The translations under genes and the position numbers were made by a program. Under the pieces are notes generated by a model that searched no databases, was not told where the DNA came from, and was given only the letters and a program-made list of their open reading frames with translations. 64,000 bases of DNA from Methylomonas sp. AM2-LC (lineage in GTDB: Bacteria > Pseudomonadota > Gammaproteobacteria > Methylococcales > Methylomonadaceae), in the NCBI RefSeq assembly GCF_039904985.1, contig NZ_CP157005.1, forward strand, positions 2,170,001 to 2,234,000, read 5' to 3'. Of the stretch, positions 26,135 through 35,150 are shown piece after piece (position 1 is the first letter of the stretch; each line of letters begins with the position of its first letter).

Positions 26135-26407
26135 ATGAATTTTGATTATAAACGTTTGGTAAAATTTGAACACAATATTGGCGTAAAAGATAAAAAAGTC
26201 CGCATGTATGCTGGTCTGGCGCTATTGTTTGTGTCTTTGTTCCTGGGTAGCGTATTAATGTTACTGGTTGGCGGTGTATTGGTGGCAACCAGCTACTTTG
26301 GCTGGTGTCCTGCTTATTCAGGTTTCGGTCATAATACCCTGTGTGGCGCAGATGCCCAAGCAACATCTGTACCGGAAAGCAGCGAAGAAGCGGATAACAG
26401 CCATTAA
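26135..26407 (+). CDS. DUF2892-type inner-membrane protein
   Basis: This is a 90-residue protein with two adjacent transmembrane helices (about residues 25-42 and 45-63). The N-terminal NIGVKDKKVRMYAGLALL stretch followed by GWCPAYSGFG is the signature of the small YgaP-tail/DUF2892 family. The function is unknown, and the conserved Cys may bind sulfur or metal. The ATG at 26135 is preceded by GAGAGGA at good distance. A divergent uvrD start lies 107 bases upstream. Confidence 0.8.
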   Translation: MNFDYKRLVKFEHNIGVKDKKVRMYAGLALLFVSLFLGSVLMLLVGGVLVATSYFGWCPAYSGFGHNTLCGADAQATSVPESSEEADNSH

Positions 26408-26423
26408 TTGCTGAGTTGTACGT

Positions 26424-26455
26424 TCTGAATCCGTAACTTGGGGGTTGCGGATTCA
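26424..26455. terminator. Bidirectional terminator hairpin
   Basis: CTGAATCCG (26424-26432) pairs with CGGATTCAG (26447-26455), extended by AAC/GGTT pairing around a G-rich loop and followed by TTTAAGT. It sits between two convergent genes and can serve both. Confidence 0.7.
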
Positions 26456-26465
26456 GTTTAAGTAT

Positions 26466-26924
26466 TTATTCCTGATCTTTCTTGAACTCACCTTCAATCA
26501 CATTGCTCTCCATAGTGGAACGACTGCGGAACATATTGCCGGTATCAGCAGTCAGTAAGTGGTTCTCGATGACGTATTGGGCAATTTTGCGGCGCAGGGA
26601 AGGGATCAGACAGGCAAAGCCTAACAAGTCGGTAAAAAAGCCCGGTGTTAATAACAACGCGGCACCCACTAATAAAATAGGTCCTTCTATCATCTCGTAA
26701 GCGGGAATGACACCTTGCTTAAGATTTTCCTGAAAGCGCTGCCAGGTAGCGAAGCCTTGTCTGCGTAATAGCCACGCGCCCAATACTGCCGTGAACACAA
26801 CCAGAAAGATGGTGGGGAAAGCACCAATCAAACTACCCACTTCCAGTAGCACATAAATTTCTATAAACGGTATGACTAAAAAAAACACAATCAAAATTTG
26901 GATAGGCTTCACGGTCAGTCTCAA
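26466..26924 (-). CDS. fxsA: FxsA-family inner-membrane protein
   Basis: This 152-residue protein has hydrophobic segments at about 7-24, 28-48 and 75-105. The IEIYVLLEVGSLIGAFPTI and GPILLVGAALLLTPGFFTD stretches are diagnostic for FxsA, whose E. coli member relieves F-plasmid exclusion of phage T7 when overproduced. Its normal role is unclear. The start may be a TTG at 26924 or a GTG 12 bases later. Neither has a strong ribosome site. Confidence 0.85.
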   Translation of the reverse strand: MRLTVKPIQILIVFFLVIPFIEIYVLLEVGSLIGAFPTIFLVVFTAVLGAWLLRRQGFATWQRFQENLKQGVIPAYEMIEGPILLVGAALLLTPGFFTDLLGFACLIPSLRRKIAQYVIENHLLTADTGNMFRSRSTMESNVIEGEFKKDQE

Positions 26925-26985
26925 AAGTCTTTAAAATTGACATAATACTAAAGCATTTACTCGCAATTTACCGGATAATATTGTT

Positions 26986-27303
26986 ATGCATCAGTTGTTA
27001 TTATGTACTTGTCCTGATCAAAACACAGCGGATAACATAGCCACACAGCTGTTGAACGAACAGTTAGCCGCTTGTGTCAATATATTGCCCGGCATCCGTT
27101 CTGTTTACCGCTGGCAAGGACAGATAGAAAACGCGCAGGAACATTTGTTGTTAATTAAAACCCATGACAGGCATTATGCTGCCATTGAAGCAGCCATAAA
27201 AAAACTACACCCCTACCAAATACCCGAGATTATTGCTATCGCTATTGAGCGCGGTTCCAAGGACTATATAAAATGGATAGATACATGTTTACAACGCGAC
27301 TGA
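26986..27303 (+). CDS. cutA: Divalent-cation tolerance protein CutA
   Basis: This 105-residue trimeric cytoplasmic protein has the CutA hallmarks LLNEQLAACVNI, SVYRWQGQIE, EHLLLIKT, and HPYQIPEIIAIAI. The family is linked to copper and other divalent metal tolerance, though its mechanism is debated. Its 3-prime end overlaps the dsbD start by 31 bases. The cutA-dsbD order is common in proteobacteria. Confidence 0.93.
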   Translation: MHQLLLCTCPDQNTADNIATQLLNEQLAACVNILPGIRSVYRWQGQIENAQEHLLLIKTHDRHYAAIEAAIKKLHPYQIPEIIAIAIERGSKDYIKWIDTCLQRD

Positions 27304-29519
27304 TTATTCTACTTTTGTTGTTAAGTGTTGCCCGCATAAGCCACGCTATCGAAGGCCAGGATATTTTGCCACCGGAACAGGTGTTTAAACTGACTGCCGA
27401 CATGTTTTCGGCCGATAAGGTAGAGCTGGAAATGAGCATAGTCTCCGGTTATCACCTGTATAGAGATAAATTTAAATTTCAATCGCAAACAGCTGGCATT
27501 GAACTGGGCGAGGCTGAAATGCCAGCCGGACAAATTGAACAGGATGCCGTATTTGGCGAACAAGTGGTGTATCGCGATTTTATAAAAATCAGTCTGCCCA
27601 TAAAAAATTTACAGAACGAAAAAACTCTCAAACTACAGGTTAAATATCAGGGCTGTGCCGATATTGGGGTTTGTTACCCGCCACAGAAAAATCTGTTGGA
27701 ATTAAGCATACCCCAGCCTGTCAAGGTGGCTGATACGCCCGCCTTAGTGCAACTAGGGCAGGGCGTTAAAGCCTTAATTCCGGGTTTATTTAACCAGGAA
27801 CTGCTGGAACCCGAACAAGCTTTTCAATTTTTTGCCGAAGTGAAAGACGGAGGTACATTGCATGTTAGCTGGGTGGCAGCGGAAGGCTATTATCTATATA
27901 AAGACAAACTGAAAATCAGTGTGGATGCTGTCAGTTCCGTTAAATTGGGTAGCTATACCTTGCCGGTGGGCGAAACGCATAACGATCCTGAGTTTGGGCT
28001 GGTGGAGATTTATCATCAGGCAGTGAGTGCTGATATACCCTTATTGCGCTCCGAGCGTGCCGCGCAAAATCTTACCCTAACTGCCAAATTTCAAGGATGC
28101 GCCGATCGCGGCGTATGTTATGCCCCCATGCAGACCCAAGTAAACTTGCAACTACCTGCGCTGTCAGGTGCTTTGGCAGCAGAAGCCTCGTCAGTTCCCG
28201 TAACAGCACCGCTCTCTGAGCAGGATCAAATTGTTAACACTTTGCAAAATGATAGCTTGGGCGTTACGCTGCTAAGCTTTTTTGGCTTTGGATTATTGTT
28301 GGCCTTTACCCCCTGTATTTTTCCCATGATCCCCATTTTATCCGGCATTATTGTCGGTCAGGGAGACGGAATTACCACCCGTAAAGCCTTTTTATTATCC
28401 TTAAGTTATGTACTGGCTTCTGCTGTTATGTACACCCTGTTTGGCGTTCTGGCCGCATTGTTTGGCAGTAATCTACAAGCGGCATTTCAAGATCCATGGG
28501 TGATTGCGGCTTTTAGCGCCTTGTTTGTGCTGTTATCCTTATCCATGTTCGGTTTTTATAATCTGGAATTACCACAAGCGCTGCAAGCGCGGGTATTAAA
28601 CTCCAGCGATAAGCATCGTGATGGTTCCTATCTGGGGGCGGCAATTATGGGGGCCTTATCATCATTGATAGTAGGTCCTTGCGTGGCAGCGCCTTTGGCA
28701 GCCGCCCTTATTTTTATCGGCCAGAGTGGCGATGTGTTATTGGGCGGATCAGCCCTGTTTGTGATGGCACTGGGGATGGGCTTACCCTTATTATTAATCG
28801 GCACTTCTGCTGGCAAATTTTTACCAAAATCGGGTGCCTGGCTGAATACCACCAAAGCCGTATTTGGCGTCATTATGCTGGCTGTGGCGATATGGATGCT
28901 GTCGCGCATCCTGCCGGAGGCCATCACGCAGTTGCTGGTGGCGTTGTTGTTGATTATGTCGGCCATGTTTTTAAATGCACTTGCACCGCAGCCAGTGCCT
29001 GCTACGCCGCTGCAAAAATTCACTAAAGGCCTGGGTTTTATAGTGTTGCTGGCCGGTAGCCTGGAAATCATTGGTTTAAGTGCCGGAAGCTACTCTATCT
29101 TGCAACCTTTGCAAGGTTTTACGGCTAATCAAAACAGCGGCACGCCCGTTAAATCAGGACTGGTGTTCGAAGCCGTACATAGTACGACAGAACTGGATGC
29201 CAGGCTAAAACAGGCGGCAGCCGAACATAAACCGGTTATGCTGGATTTTTACGCGGATTGGTGTGTGTCCTGCAAGGAAATGGAAGCCTATACGTTTAAA
29301 AATGCCGAAGTGCAAAAAAACCTAGCGCAGTCTGTACTTTTACGTGCCGACGTTACCGAAAACAATCAAAACGATAAAGCCTTATTAAAACGCTTTGGTT
29401 TAATTGGTCCACCGGGCATTATCTTTTTTGCAGCAGATGGGCAGGAAAAAACCAGTAGTCGGGTAGTGGGTTATCAGGATGCCGCGCAGTTTTTGCAGAC
29501 TTTGCAAAAATTGCATTAA
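27273..29519 (+). CDS. dsbD: Thiol:disulfide interchange protein DsbD with duplicated N-terminal domain
   Basis: This is 748 residues against about 565 in E. coli. A signal peptide (ending ARISHA) precedes two DsbD-alpha domains in tandem (about 30-155 and 170-300). Each has a paired-Cys motif: CADIGVCYPP in the first and CADRGVCYAP in the second. The eight-helix membrane domain carries the two redox Cys (FTPCIFPM and VGPCVAAP). The C-terminal thioredoxin domain has DWCVSCKEME. The protein moves electrons from cytoplasmic thioredoxin to periplasmic DsbC, CcmG and similar acceptors, relevant to the many c-type cytochromes nearby. An ATG at 27285 is an alternative start. Confidence 0.93.
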   Translation: MDRYMFTTRLIILLLLLSVARISHAIEGQDILPPEQVFKLTADMFSADKVELEMSIVSGYHLYRDKFKFQSQTAGIELGEAEMPAGQIEQDAVFGEQVVYRDFIKISLPIKNLQNEKTLKLQVKYQGCADIGVCYPPQKNLLELSIPQPVKVADTPALVQLGQGVKALIPGLFNQELLEPEQAFQFFAEVKDGGTLHVSWVAAEGYYLYKDKLKISVDAVSSVKLGSYTLPVGETHNDPEFGLVEIYHQAVSADIPLLRSERAAQNLTLTAKFQGCADRGVCYAPMQTQVNLQLPALSGALAAEASSVPVTAPLSEQDQIVNTLQNDSLGVTLLSFFGFGLLLAFTPCIFPMIPILSGIIVGQGDGITTRKAFLLSLSYVLASAVMYTLFGVLAALFGSNLQAAFQDPWVIAAFSALFVLLSLSMFGFYNLELPQALQARVLNSSDKHRDGSYLGAAIMGALSSLIVGPCVAAPLAAALIFIGQSGDVLLGGSALFVMALGMGLPLLLIGTSAGKFLPKSGAWLNTTKAVFGVIMLAVAIWMLSRILPEAITQLLVALLLIMSAMFLNALAPQPVPATPLQKFTKGLGFIVLLAGSLEIIGLSAGSYSILQPLQGFTANQNSGTPVKSGLVFEAVHSTTELDARLKQAAAEHKPVMLDFYADWCVSCKEMEAYTFKNAEVQKNLAQSVLLRADVTENNQNDKALLKRFGLIGPPGIIFFAADGQEKTSSRVVGYQDAAQFLQTLQKLH

Positions 29520-29530
29520 TCAATTACGCA

Positions 29531-29570
29531 CGATTGTTGGGTTGGCTCAATAGCGCTAACCCAACAATCG
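29531..29570 (+). terminator. Hairpin after dsbD
   Basis: CGATTGTTGGGTT (29531-29543) and AACCCAACAATCG (29558-29570) are a perfect 13-bp inverted repeat around a 14-base loop, 11 bases after the dsbD stop. The T tract is poor, so it may be a 3-prime stabilising hairpin rather than a strong intrinsic terminator. Confidence 0.6.
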
Positions 29571-29642
29571 AAACTATCAGCTTATGCCACAGTTAGCTGT
29601 TGGCTTAAGGGTTGTAGCAACCCAATCCGCTTAGAATGTTTT

Positions 29643-29706
29643 TTGTTGTACAACAATTTTGTTATGTATATAATTAATTAACAACATGGTTATACAACAA
29701 AATTGT
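29643..29706 (+). promoter_or_regulatory. Cluster of inverted repeats before the ATPase pair
   Basis: TTGTTGTACAACAA (29643-29656) is a perfect 14-bp palindrome. ACAATTTTGTTATGTA (29653-29668) is nearly inverted by TATACAACAAAATTGT (29691-29706), with an AT-rich centre. The cluster ends 13 bases before the first ATPase gene and is likely promoter/operator. The regulator is unknown. Confidence 0.5.
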
Positions 29707-29719
29707 CTAGGAATATTTT

Positions 29720-30943
29720 ATGTCCGATTTTTATACAGGATCGCCACTGGAGCCAGAGGATCTGTGGTTTCGGGATGATTTCATAGATCTGTTATGGGAA
29801 ACTTTACGAACCGAACACGTTTTGTTGACGGCACCACGTCGAACCGGCAAAACCAGCGTTATGGATCATTTGGCTGCATATCCACAGGCAGGGTATTCTG
29901 CAATTTCAATATTTGTGCAAGATATTGATCATCCCGCCGAATTTCTATTGACACTTTTGGATGCTTTCGAAGCAAAGCACCCGCAGTTGTTTCGCAACAT
30001 ATTTCAAACCGGTTCTGAATGTATTGGAAAGCTACTTGGTCAAGTGGAAAAAGTCGAGATTGCCGGATTCAAAGTGGCACTGCGTCAGCAAAATCCCAAT
30101 TTGCACGATGAATGGAAGGCCTTGGGGGATGATGATTTCTTCACCGTGGTTAGGCAATCGAAAACACCGTTGCTATTCATAGTAGACGAATTTCCGGATA
30201 TGATCCTGAACATGAAGCGTAACCATCCGGATTTGGTGCGTCCGTTTTTAGCCTGGTTTCGTGGTCATTGCCTGAATCCGCGTCCAAAGCATGATTCTGT
30301 GCGTTGGCTGCTGGGTGGCTCAGTCAATCTTTCCAGCACCCTGGATGCAATGGATTCCCTCGACTTGATCAACGCTTTGCACGAAGAACGTCTCCCTGTC
30401 TTAACCTCGTCTCAGGTCGAGGAGTTTGTGTTGCGCATGTTAGCAGAGCGTGATGTGGACATGGATGAGGGTATACCCAGGGAAGTGGCACAACGAATTG
30501 GTCGTCCAGTGCCATTATTTTTGCAAATGATCACCCAGGATCTTTATCGCACCAGTAAACGAGAATCTCGGCCACTGGTTTTGAACGATGTCAAAATCGC
30601 ATTTGGCGATTTGATCGTTAGCAGCGCAGCACGCGACAAACTGCAACATTACTACTCGCGCATCCATCAATATTACGACGAACCCAAACGCACAGCCGCC
30701 TATGCGCTATTGGCCAAACTAAGCCTAAGCCCAGTTGATCTGGAGCGTTCGACATTGCTACAAGAGTTTGAACGTATTATTCAATCGCTAGGTATTTCGC
30801 CAGCCGATCATGAGCGAAAACGTCTGTTCAATCAGTTGCTGCGCGATCTCGAAAACGATTTTTACGTGGTAGAGGCATCGCCAGACCAATACGACTTTGC
30901 CAGCGGTTTACTCAAAGATTGGTGGAGAAAATACTATGCGTGA
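29720..30943 (+). CDS. AAA+/STAND-like ATPase, first gene of a two-gene system
   Basis: This 407-residue protein has a P-loop ATPase core: APRRTGKTS Walker A (about residues 38-46), LLFIVDEFPD Walker B (about 151-160), and WLLGGSVNLSS as sensor-1 region. It resembles the ATPase_2 group that includes archaeal STAND-like proteins. The C-terminal part (about 290-407) is helical and ends in a winged-helix-like segment (DFYVVEASPDQYDFASGLLKDWWRKYY without repeats). It overlaps the next gene by eight bases. Together they look like a sensor/effector or defence-type pair, but no effector domain is recognisable. Its function is unassigned. Confidence 0.75.
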   Translation: MSDFYTGSPLEPEDLWFRDDFIDLLWETLRTEHVLLTAPRRTGKTSVMDHLAAYPQAGYSAISIFVQDIDHPAEFLLTLLDAFEAKHPQLFRNIFQTGSECIGKLLGQVEKVEIAGFKVALRQQNPNLHDEWKALGDDDFFTVVRQSKTPLLFIVDEFPDMILNMKRNHPDLVRPFLAWFRGHCLNPRPKHDSVRWLLGGSVNLSSTLDAMDSLDLINALHEERLPVLTSSQVEEFVLRMLAERDVDMDEGIPREVAQRIGRPVPLFLQMITQDLYRTSKRESRPLVLNDVKIAFGDLIVSSAARDKLQHYYSRIHQYYDEPKRTAAYALLAKLSLSPVDLERSTLLQEFERIIQSLGISPADHERKRLFNQLLRDLENDFYVVEASPDQYDFASGLLKDWWRKYYA

Positions 30944-33593
30944 TTCGCGTCCCAGTTCGCAATTAGGTCTGTATCGCGCCGGTATCACAGGTCCAGAGCA
31001 TAGACGCAGTATCACTGTGGGTCGGGAGTCGCTATTCCAGGATGTTATCGAGATTTTGCGCAAAACGATTAACAAGAAACCCAAACATCACTTTCTGTTT
31101 ATCGGGCCGCGTGGTATTGGTAAAACGCATTTATTATCACTCATCGAAGATGAAATTGGCCGCGATGTGGCGTTGACAAGTGCTTACCACGTGGTGCGCT
31201 TTGCAGAAGAATCGCATCGCGTTCTTTCGTTCTGCGATTTTTTGTTGGGCGTGTGTGAAATTCTGAGTGACACTTTGCCGGATGAACCGCAATGGCGGCA
31301 ATTGCAGCAACAATTAGCAAGTGAGGAACGCGATGAAATTATCGTCGATACGCTGATTCAGGCCATTCGCAAGCGCCGTCGCCAAACCCAGCAAGCGCTC
31401 ATCATTATGCTGGAGAACTTGCACCAGGTTTTCGAACAGCAAATCAAAGATACCCGTTCCATTGCGGCGCTACGCGGTTTTTTCATGGAAGACAACGGCT
31501 GCTTGCTGGTGGCAACGGCTCCGCTGCATTTCGGTGGAATTACCGATCATAAACAACCCTTCTACGACTTTTTTGATGTGCAGATTCTTGATCAACTGTC
31601 CGAAACACAAACCATAGCCTTGATACACAAAAATCTGGAGTGGGAACAACGTAACGATTTACTGGCAGACTTTAGCCAACTGCGGCCAAAATTGTTGGCG
31701 CTGTATCGGATGACGGGTGGCAGTCCGCGCCTGACCTTAATGTTGTACGAGTTAATTGCCCATGAGGCAGTTTCGGAGGTGAAGCGGCAGTTTGAACTGT
31801 TGTTGGATAGAATCACCCCTTTCTATCAGGATAGAATGCGCGACCTCGGCCCACAAGAACGGGCGGTACTGGAAACCCTGGCAATCATGCGTGACCAGCC
31901 TAAAACACCCACGGCAATCGCCGCTAAAATGCGCATGAAACAGGCGCAAGTCTCAACGTTACTGAAACGTTTGTCTACATCGCAATATATCCGCTCAATC
32001 GAAAACGTAGACGATAAACGTTCGCGCTTCTACACCATACGTGAAGGTTTTTTTGATATCTGGCTGGCGATGAACGTCAGTCGTGGCGCACGGCAACGGC
32101 TGCCATTTTTGGTGGAGTTTTTTGCGCAGTTTTATCCATCCATAGAGGAGAGAAATCGCAAGCGCGAAGAATACCGCCAGCGCCTGCACAATGGCGAGTT
32201 TGATGCGCCACATAACGCAATTTCCTCAGCAGATTTACATGCTGGACTCGACTACTTGTCCGAAGTGGGAACGGCTGAAGAACGAGCGAGCGAGAAGCTG
32301 CGCTTGGCCAACATGCATGTAAAAGAGGGAAACCCCGAATACGCCAAAGTCTATCTTCGTGAGGTGCGCAGCATTCCCTTAGACAATATGGGTACCTGGA
32401 TCGTCAATCGTGCGGAGTTTGAACCACAACTGGATTACTTAACGGAAATTGATGAGTTAATTACTTGTTGGGATAGTTTGCGGGCAGGGGAACTTGAGTC
32501 GTTCGTCGACAAAGTGAAAATGTTGGGGGAGGGGTTGACGTTCAATTCCTGGTCGGAAACTAAAATCGCGTTTCTGCGTGAGTATTTGACTTTGCTACCG
32601 CAGGCCAAGTACCGCGTGGAGTTACGCTTACGGCTTGGCAAAATTTTGATGACCTTGGCGCGTTGGGGGGAAACTGAAACTGAACTGAAAGCCGCATTAG
32701 AGGAAGCAACGCCGCTTGGCGATGATGGTTTACTATCATGGACGCTAAATGATCTTGCGCAATTATTTAAGGCTACCAACCGCCTAGCCGAGGCCGAACC
32801 ACTGATGCGCAGGGCTTTGGCAATTGATGAGGCCAGCTTTGGGGTAGATCATCCCAATGTGGCCAGAGATCTCAACAACCTCGCTCGATTACTTCAGGAC
32901 ACCAACCGCCTAGCCGAGGCCGAACCACTGATGAGCAGGGCTTTGGCAATTGATGAGGCCAGCTTTGGGGTAGATCATCCCAATGTGGCCAGAGATCTCA
33001 ACAACCTCGCTCGATTACTTCAGGACACCAACCGCCTAGCCGAGGCCGAACCACTGATGCGCAGGGCTTTGGCAATTGATGAGGCCAGCTTTGGGGTAGA
33101 TCATCCCAATGTCGCAATACGCTTCAACAACCTTGCTCAATTGCTTAAGTACACCAACCGCCTAGCCGAGGCCGAACCACTGATGCGCAGGGCTTTGGCA
33201 ATTGATGAGGCCAGCTTTGGGATAGATCATCCCAATGTGGCCAGAGATCTCAACAACCTCGCTCAATTGCTTAAGTACACCAACCGCCTAGCCGAGGCCG
33301 AACCACTGATGCGCAGGGCTTTGGCAATTGATGAGGCCAGCTTTGGGATAGATCATCCCAATGTGGCCAGAGATCTCAACAACCTCGCTCGATTACTTCA
33401 GGACACCAACCGCCTAGCCGAGGCCGAACCCCTAATGAGACAGGCGTTGGCAATTTTAGAAAACAGCTTAGTACCAGGACATCCCAATATTTTGACAGTG
33501 AATGCCAATTTAGTGAGTTTGCTGGAAGACTTAGGGATGCCTGATCAGGCAGAAATAATCACGAAGCGATTAAACTTAAGTAAGGTTAAGTAA
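30936..33593 (+). CDS. AAA/STAND ATPase with winged helix and near-identical TPR repeats
   Basis: The ATG at 30936 (885 residues) is chosen because GGTGGAG precedes it. The order of domains is: ATPase with IGPRGIGKTHLL (Walker A, about residues 54-65) and ALIIMLENLHQ (Walker B-like, about 150-160); a winged helix (about 300-360, PKTPTAIAAKMRMKQAQVS); a helical linker; then six kinesin-light-chain-type TPRs (about 613-865) of 42 residues. Five TPRs are almost identical in protein and DNA. The architecture is that of signal-transducing STAND NTPases, where the repeats sense a ligand. The Walker B region has Glu but not the usual DE pair. A role in phage defence or stress sensing is inference. 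Confidence 0.78.
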   Translation: MRDSRPSSQLGLYRAGITGPEHRRSITVGRESLFQDVIEILRKTINKKPKHHFLFIGPRGIGKTHLLSLIEDEIGRDVALTSAYHVVRFAEESHRVLSFCDFLLGVCEILSDTLPDEPQWRQLQQQLASEERDEIIVDTLIQAIRKRRRQTQQALIIMLENLHQVFEQQIKDTRSIAALRGFFMEDNGCLLVATAPLHFGGITDHKQPFYDFFDVQILDQLSETQTIALIHKNLEWEQRNDLLADFSQLRPKLLALYRMTGGSPRLTLMLYELIAHEAVSEVKRQFELLLDRITPFYQDRMRDLGPQERAVLETLAIMRDQPKTPTAIAAKMRMKQAQVSTLLKRLSTSQYIRSIENVDDKRSRFYTIREGFFDIWLAMNVSRGARQRLPFLVEFFAQFYPSIEERNRKREEYRQRLHNGEFDAPHNAISSADLHAGLDYLSEVGTAEERASEKLRLANMHVKEGNPEYAKVYLREVRSIPLDNMGTWIVNRAEFEPQLDYLTEIDELITCWDSLRAGELESFVDKVKMLGEGLTFNSWSETKIAFLREYLTLLPQAKYRVELRLRLGKILMTLARWGETETELKAALEEATPLGDDGLLSWTLNDLAQLFKATNRLAEAEPLMRRALAIDEASFGVDHPNVARDLNNLARLLQDTNRLAEAEPLMSRALAIDEASFGVDHPNVARDLNNLARLLQDTNRLAEAEPLMRRALAIDEASFGVDHPNVAIRFNNLAQLLKYTNRLAEAEPLMRRALAIDEASFGIDHPNVARDLNNLAQLLKYTNRLAEAEPLMRRALAIDEASFGIDHPNVARDLNNLARLLQDTNRLAEAEPLMRQALAILENSLVPGHPNILTVNANLVSLLEDLGMPDQAEIITKRLNLSKVK
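32775..33530 (+). repeat. Six tandem 126-bp TPR-coding repeats
   Basis: Units start at 32775, 32901, 33027, 33153, 33279 and 33405 (ACCAACCGCCTAGCC...). The first five are nearly identical at the DNA level, and the sixth diverges after its first third. Two alternating inter-unit variants occur: CGATTACTTCAGGAC (encoding RLLQD) and CAATTGCTTAAGTAC (QLLKY). This is typical of recent expansion or gene conversion, so copy number should vary among relatives. Confidence 0.92.
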
Positions 33594-33962
33594 TAATTAT
33601 ATATAAATCAATATCCTATGCAGCATCTGTTGCTAATCGTGGCTACGCGAGGTAATTTAGATATTTTGTAACTGTTCACCGTAAAAGTAAGCCTAGATAG
33701 GATGTGCCGACGTCAGGAGGCGCATCAATCGCCACAGATGCGCTTCACGTTGTTCAGCGCATCCTATAGTCCATTGATTCTAATTGAAAAAAATAAGCTG
33801 AATAGTTACCAAAACATTTACTTAAACTTTTTTCGCTAAAATCAATCAAAACTGAACTTTTGATTCGTTTGCCTATTTTTGGTGTAAATTACTCAAGCAA
33901 CAGACAGGCGGTAAAAAATTATCGGTATGCCTTATTAAACTCACCATTTATCAATAGCCCTT
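33594..33962. other. Intergenic region with a dispersed repeat
   Basis: No gene was found. The segment 33698-33809 is a copy of a repeat also present at 62282-62394. The remainder is AT-rich and should contain the promoter of the cytochrome gene at 33963. Confidence 0.55.
33698..33809. repeat. About 112-bp dispersed repeat, copy 1
   Basis: TAGGATGTG, CGTCAGGAGGCGCATCAATC, then AGTCCATTGATT and GAATAGTTAC occur in the same order and spacing at 62282-62394. The middle can fold through GATGCGC-type inverted segments. It is a non-coding repeat family of unknown origin, probably non-autonomous. Confidence 0.8.
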
Positions 33963-34385
33963 ATGCGTTTACAGACTAACCAAATCAGCCTGCTAATCCT
34001 AATGATTGCGGCTCTAAGCAGTTACCCGCTTAAAGCCGAACAAGCCCAGGATTTTTTAAGCCAGTTTTCAGCACAAGCCAAAACCGATACTGCCAGTTTT
34101 ACGGGTTTTGATGCCGGGCGTGGCGAACAGTTTTTTAAAGCGCGCCACGGTGGCGATTGGAGTTGTTCCAGTTGTCATACCGATAATCCCTTAATGCCCG
34201 GCAAACATATTGTTACCGAAAAAGAGATACAACCCATGGCCCCAGCAGCCAATGCCGAACGCTTTACCAGTGGCGCTAAAGTGGATAAATGGTTTAAGCG
34301 TAATTGTAAAGATGTGCTGAGTCGCGAATGCACGGCTCAAGAAAAAGGCGATGTGCTTAGCTATTTATTATCACTTGGGCATTAA
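33963..34385 (+). CDS. Periplasmic monohaem cytochrome c, DUF1924/SHP-like
   Basis: This 140-residue protein has a signal peptide (cleavage near PLKAEQ). The haem motif CSSCH lies at about residues 74-78 in the context GGDWSCSSCHTDNP. Two further Cys near the C-terminus (RNCKDVLSRECTAQEKG) may form a disulfide. The haem-site context, spacing and following cytochrome b561 gene match the DUF1924 group that includes sphaeroides haem protein (SHP), which binds oxygen or small ligands. The b561 partner probably supplies electrons from the quinone pool. Confidence 0.83.
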   Translation: MRLQTNQISLLILMIAALSSYPLKAEQAQDFLSQFSAQAKTDTASFTGFDAGRGEQFFKARHGGDWSCSSCHTDNPLMPGKHIVTEKEIQPMAPAANAERFTSGAKVDKWFKRNCKDVLSRECTAQEKGDVLSYLLSLGH

Positions 34386-34399
34386 TAGGTAAAACCGTT

Positions 34400-35026
34400 A
34401 TGGAACAACGCAGATTGGTGTGGGATTTGCCGACCCGGTGTTTTCACTGGTTACTGGTACTTAACTTTTTGCTGGCCTATTTTAGTGCCGAGAGCGAGCG
34501 TTGGGCCTTAGTGCATATCACCAGTGGTTTTAGCTTTTTTGCTTTATTACTATTTCGCCTGTTTTGGGGTGTGGTCGGTAGTCGTTACGTGCGTTTTACG
34601 GCTTTTTTGTATAAACCTGCCACCACGCTCCACTACCTTAAAAATTTACCGAACAGACAATCCAAGCCGACTATTGGACATAACCCTCTGGGTGCTATTG
34701 CCATTTTGCTAATATTGTCAGTCGGTCTGATATGCAGTATTTCAGGTTGGCTAATCTATGCTGATTTGGGTGGGGCAGAGCTGGAAGAATGTCACGATGT
34801 TGCTGCCACGCTAATGATATGTCTGGTATTAATCCACATTATGGGTGTTTTGTTCAGTAGTTATTGGCAGCGTGAGAATTTGCTGCGTGCCATGCTGGAT
34901 GGCAAAAAAATAATCGCTGCTGAGTATGCCATTCCCAAGTCGCATACACTCATCGCCGTGCTGTTGTTGCTAACGGTCATTGGTTTTTGGTTATGGTCTT
35001 TTCAGGATCAATTAAACCTTAATTAA
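34400..35026 (+). CDS. Cytochrome b561-family membrane protein
   Basis: This 208-residue integral membrane dihaem cytochrome b has about five transmembrane helices. RCFHWLLVLNFLLAYFS carries the first haem His, and further His occur at ALVHITSG and VLIHIMGVLF. It starts 14 bases after the cytochrome c stop, so the two form an operon. The pair is expected to shuttle electrons between membrane quinol and the periplasmic cytochrome. Confidence 0.88.
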   Translation: MEQRRLVWDLPTRCFHWLLVLNFLLAYFSAESERWALVHITSGFSFFALLLFRLFWGVVGSRYVRFTAFLYKPATTLHYLKNLPNRQSKPTIGHNPLGAIAILLILSVGLICSISGWLIYADLGGAELEECHDVAATLMICLVLIHIMGVLFSSYWQRENLLRAMLDGKKIIAAEYAIPKSHTLIAVLLLLTVIGFWLWSFQDQLNLN

Positions 35027-35114
35027 TTGTAAACCCCGATTGGTGAGCTTACGAGCCGCAACACTCACTCTGTGATAGCGTAAGCGTTAAAAATTGACTT
35101 ATGAAGTCAGTTAA

Positions 35115-35150
35115 TTAATTAAACTGTGTTATATAACATAGTTTAATTAA
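35115..35150. repeat. 36-bp AT-rich palindrome with a second half-copy downstream
   Basis: TTAATTAAACT (35115-35125) and AGTTTAATTAA (35140-35150) are perfect inverted copies around GTGTTATATAACAT, which is itself palindromic. The right part recurs at 35353-35379 with one changed base (TTAAATAACA). It could be a terminator for the cytochrome b gene or a pair of operators for the downstream operon. Confidence 0.75.

Noticed and set aside
32775..33530. Regular array that could be mistaken for CRISPR or a minisatellite
   Set aside because: The units are 126 bp, contiguous and in frame, coding for TPRs. There are no spacers.
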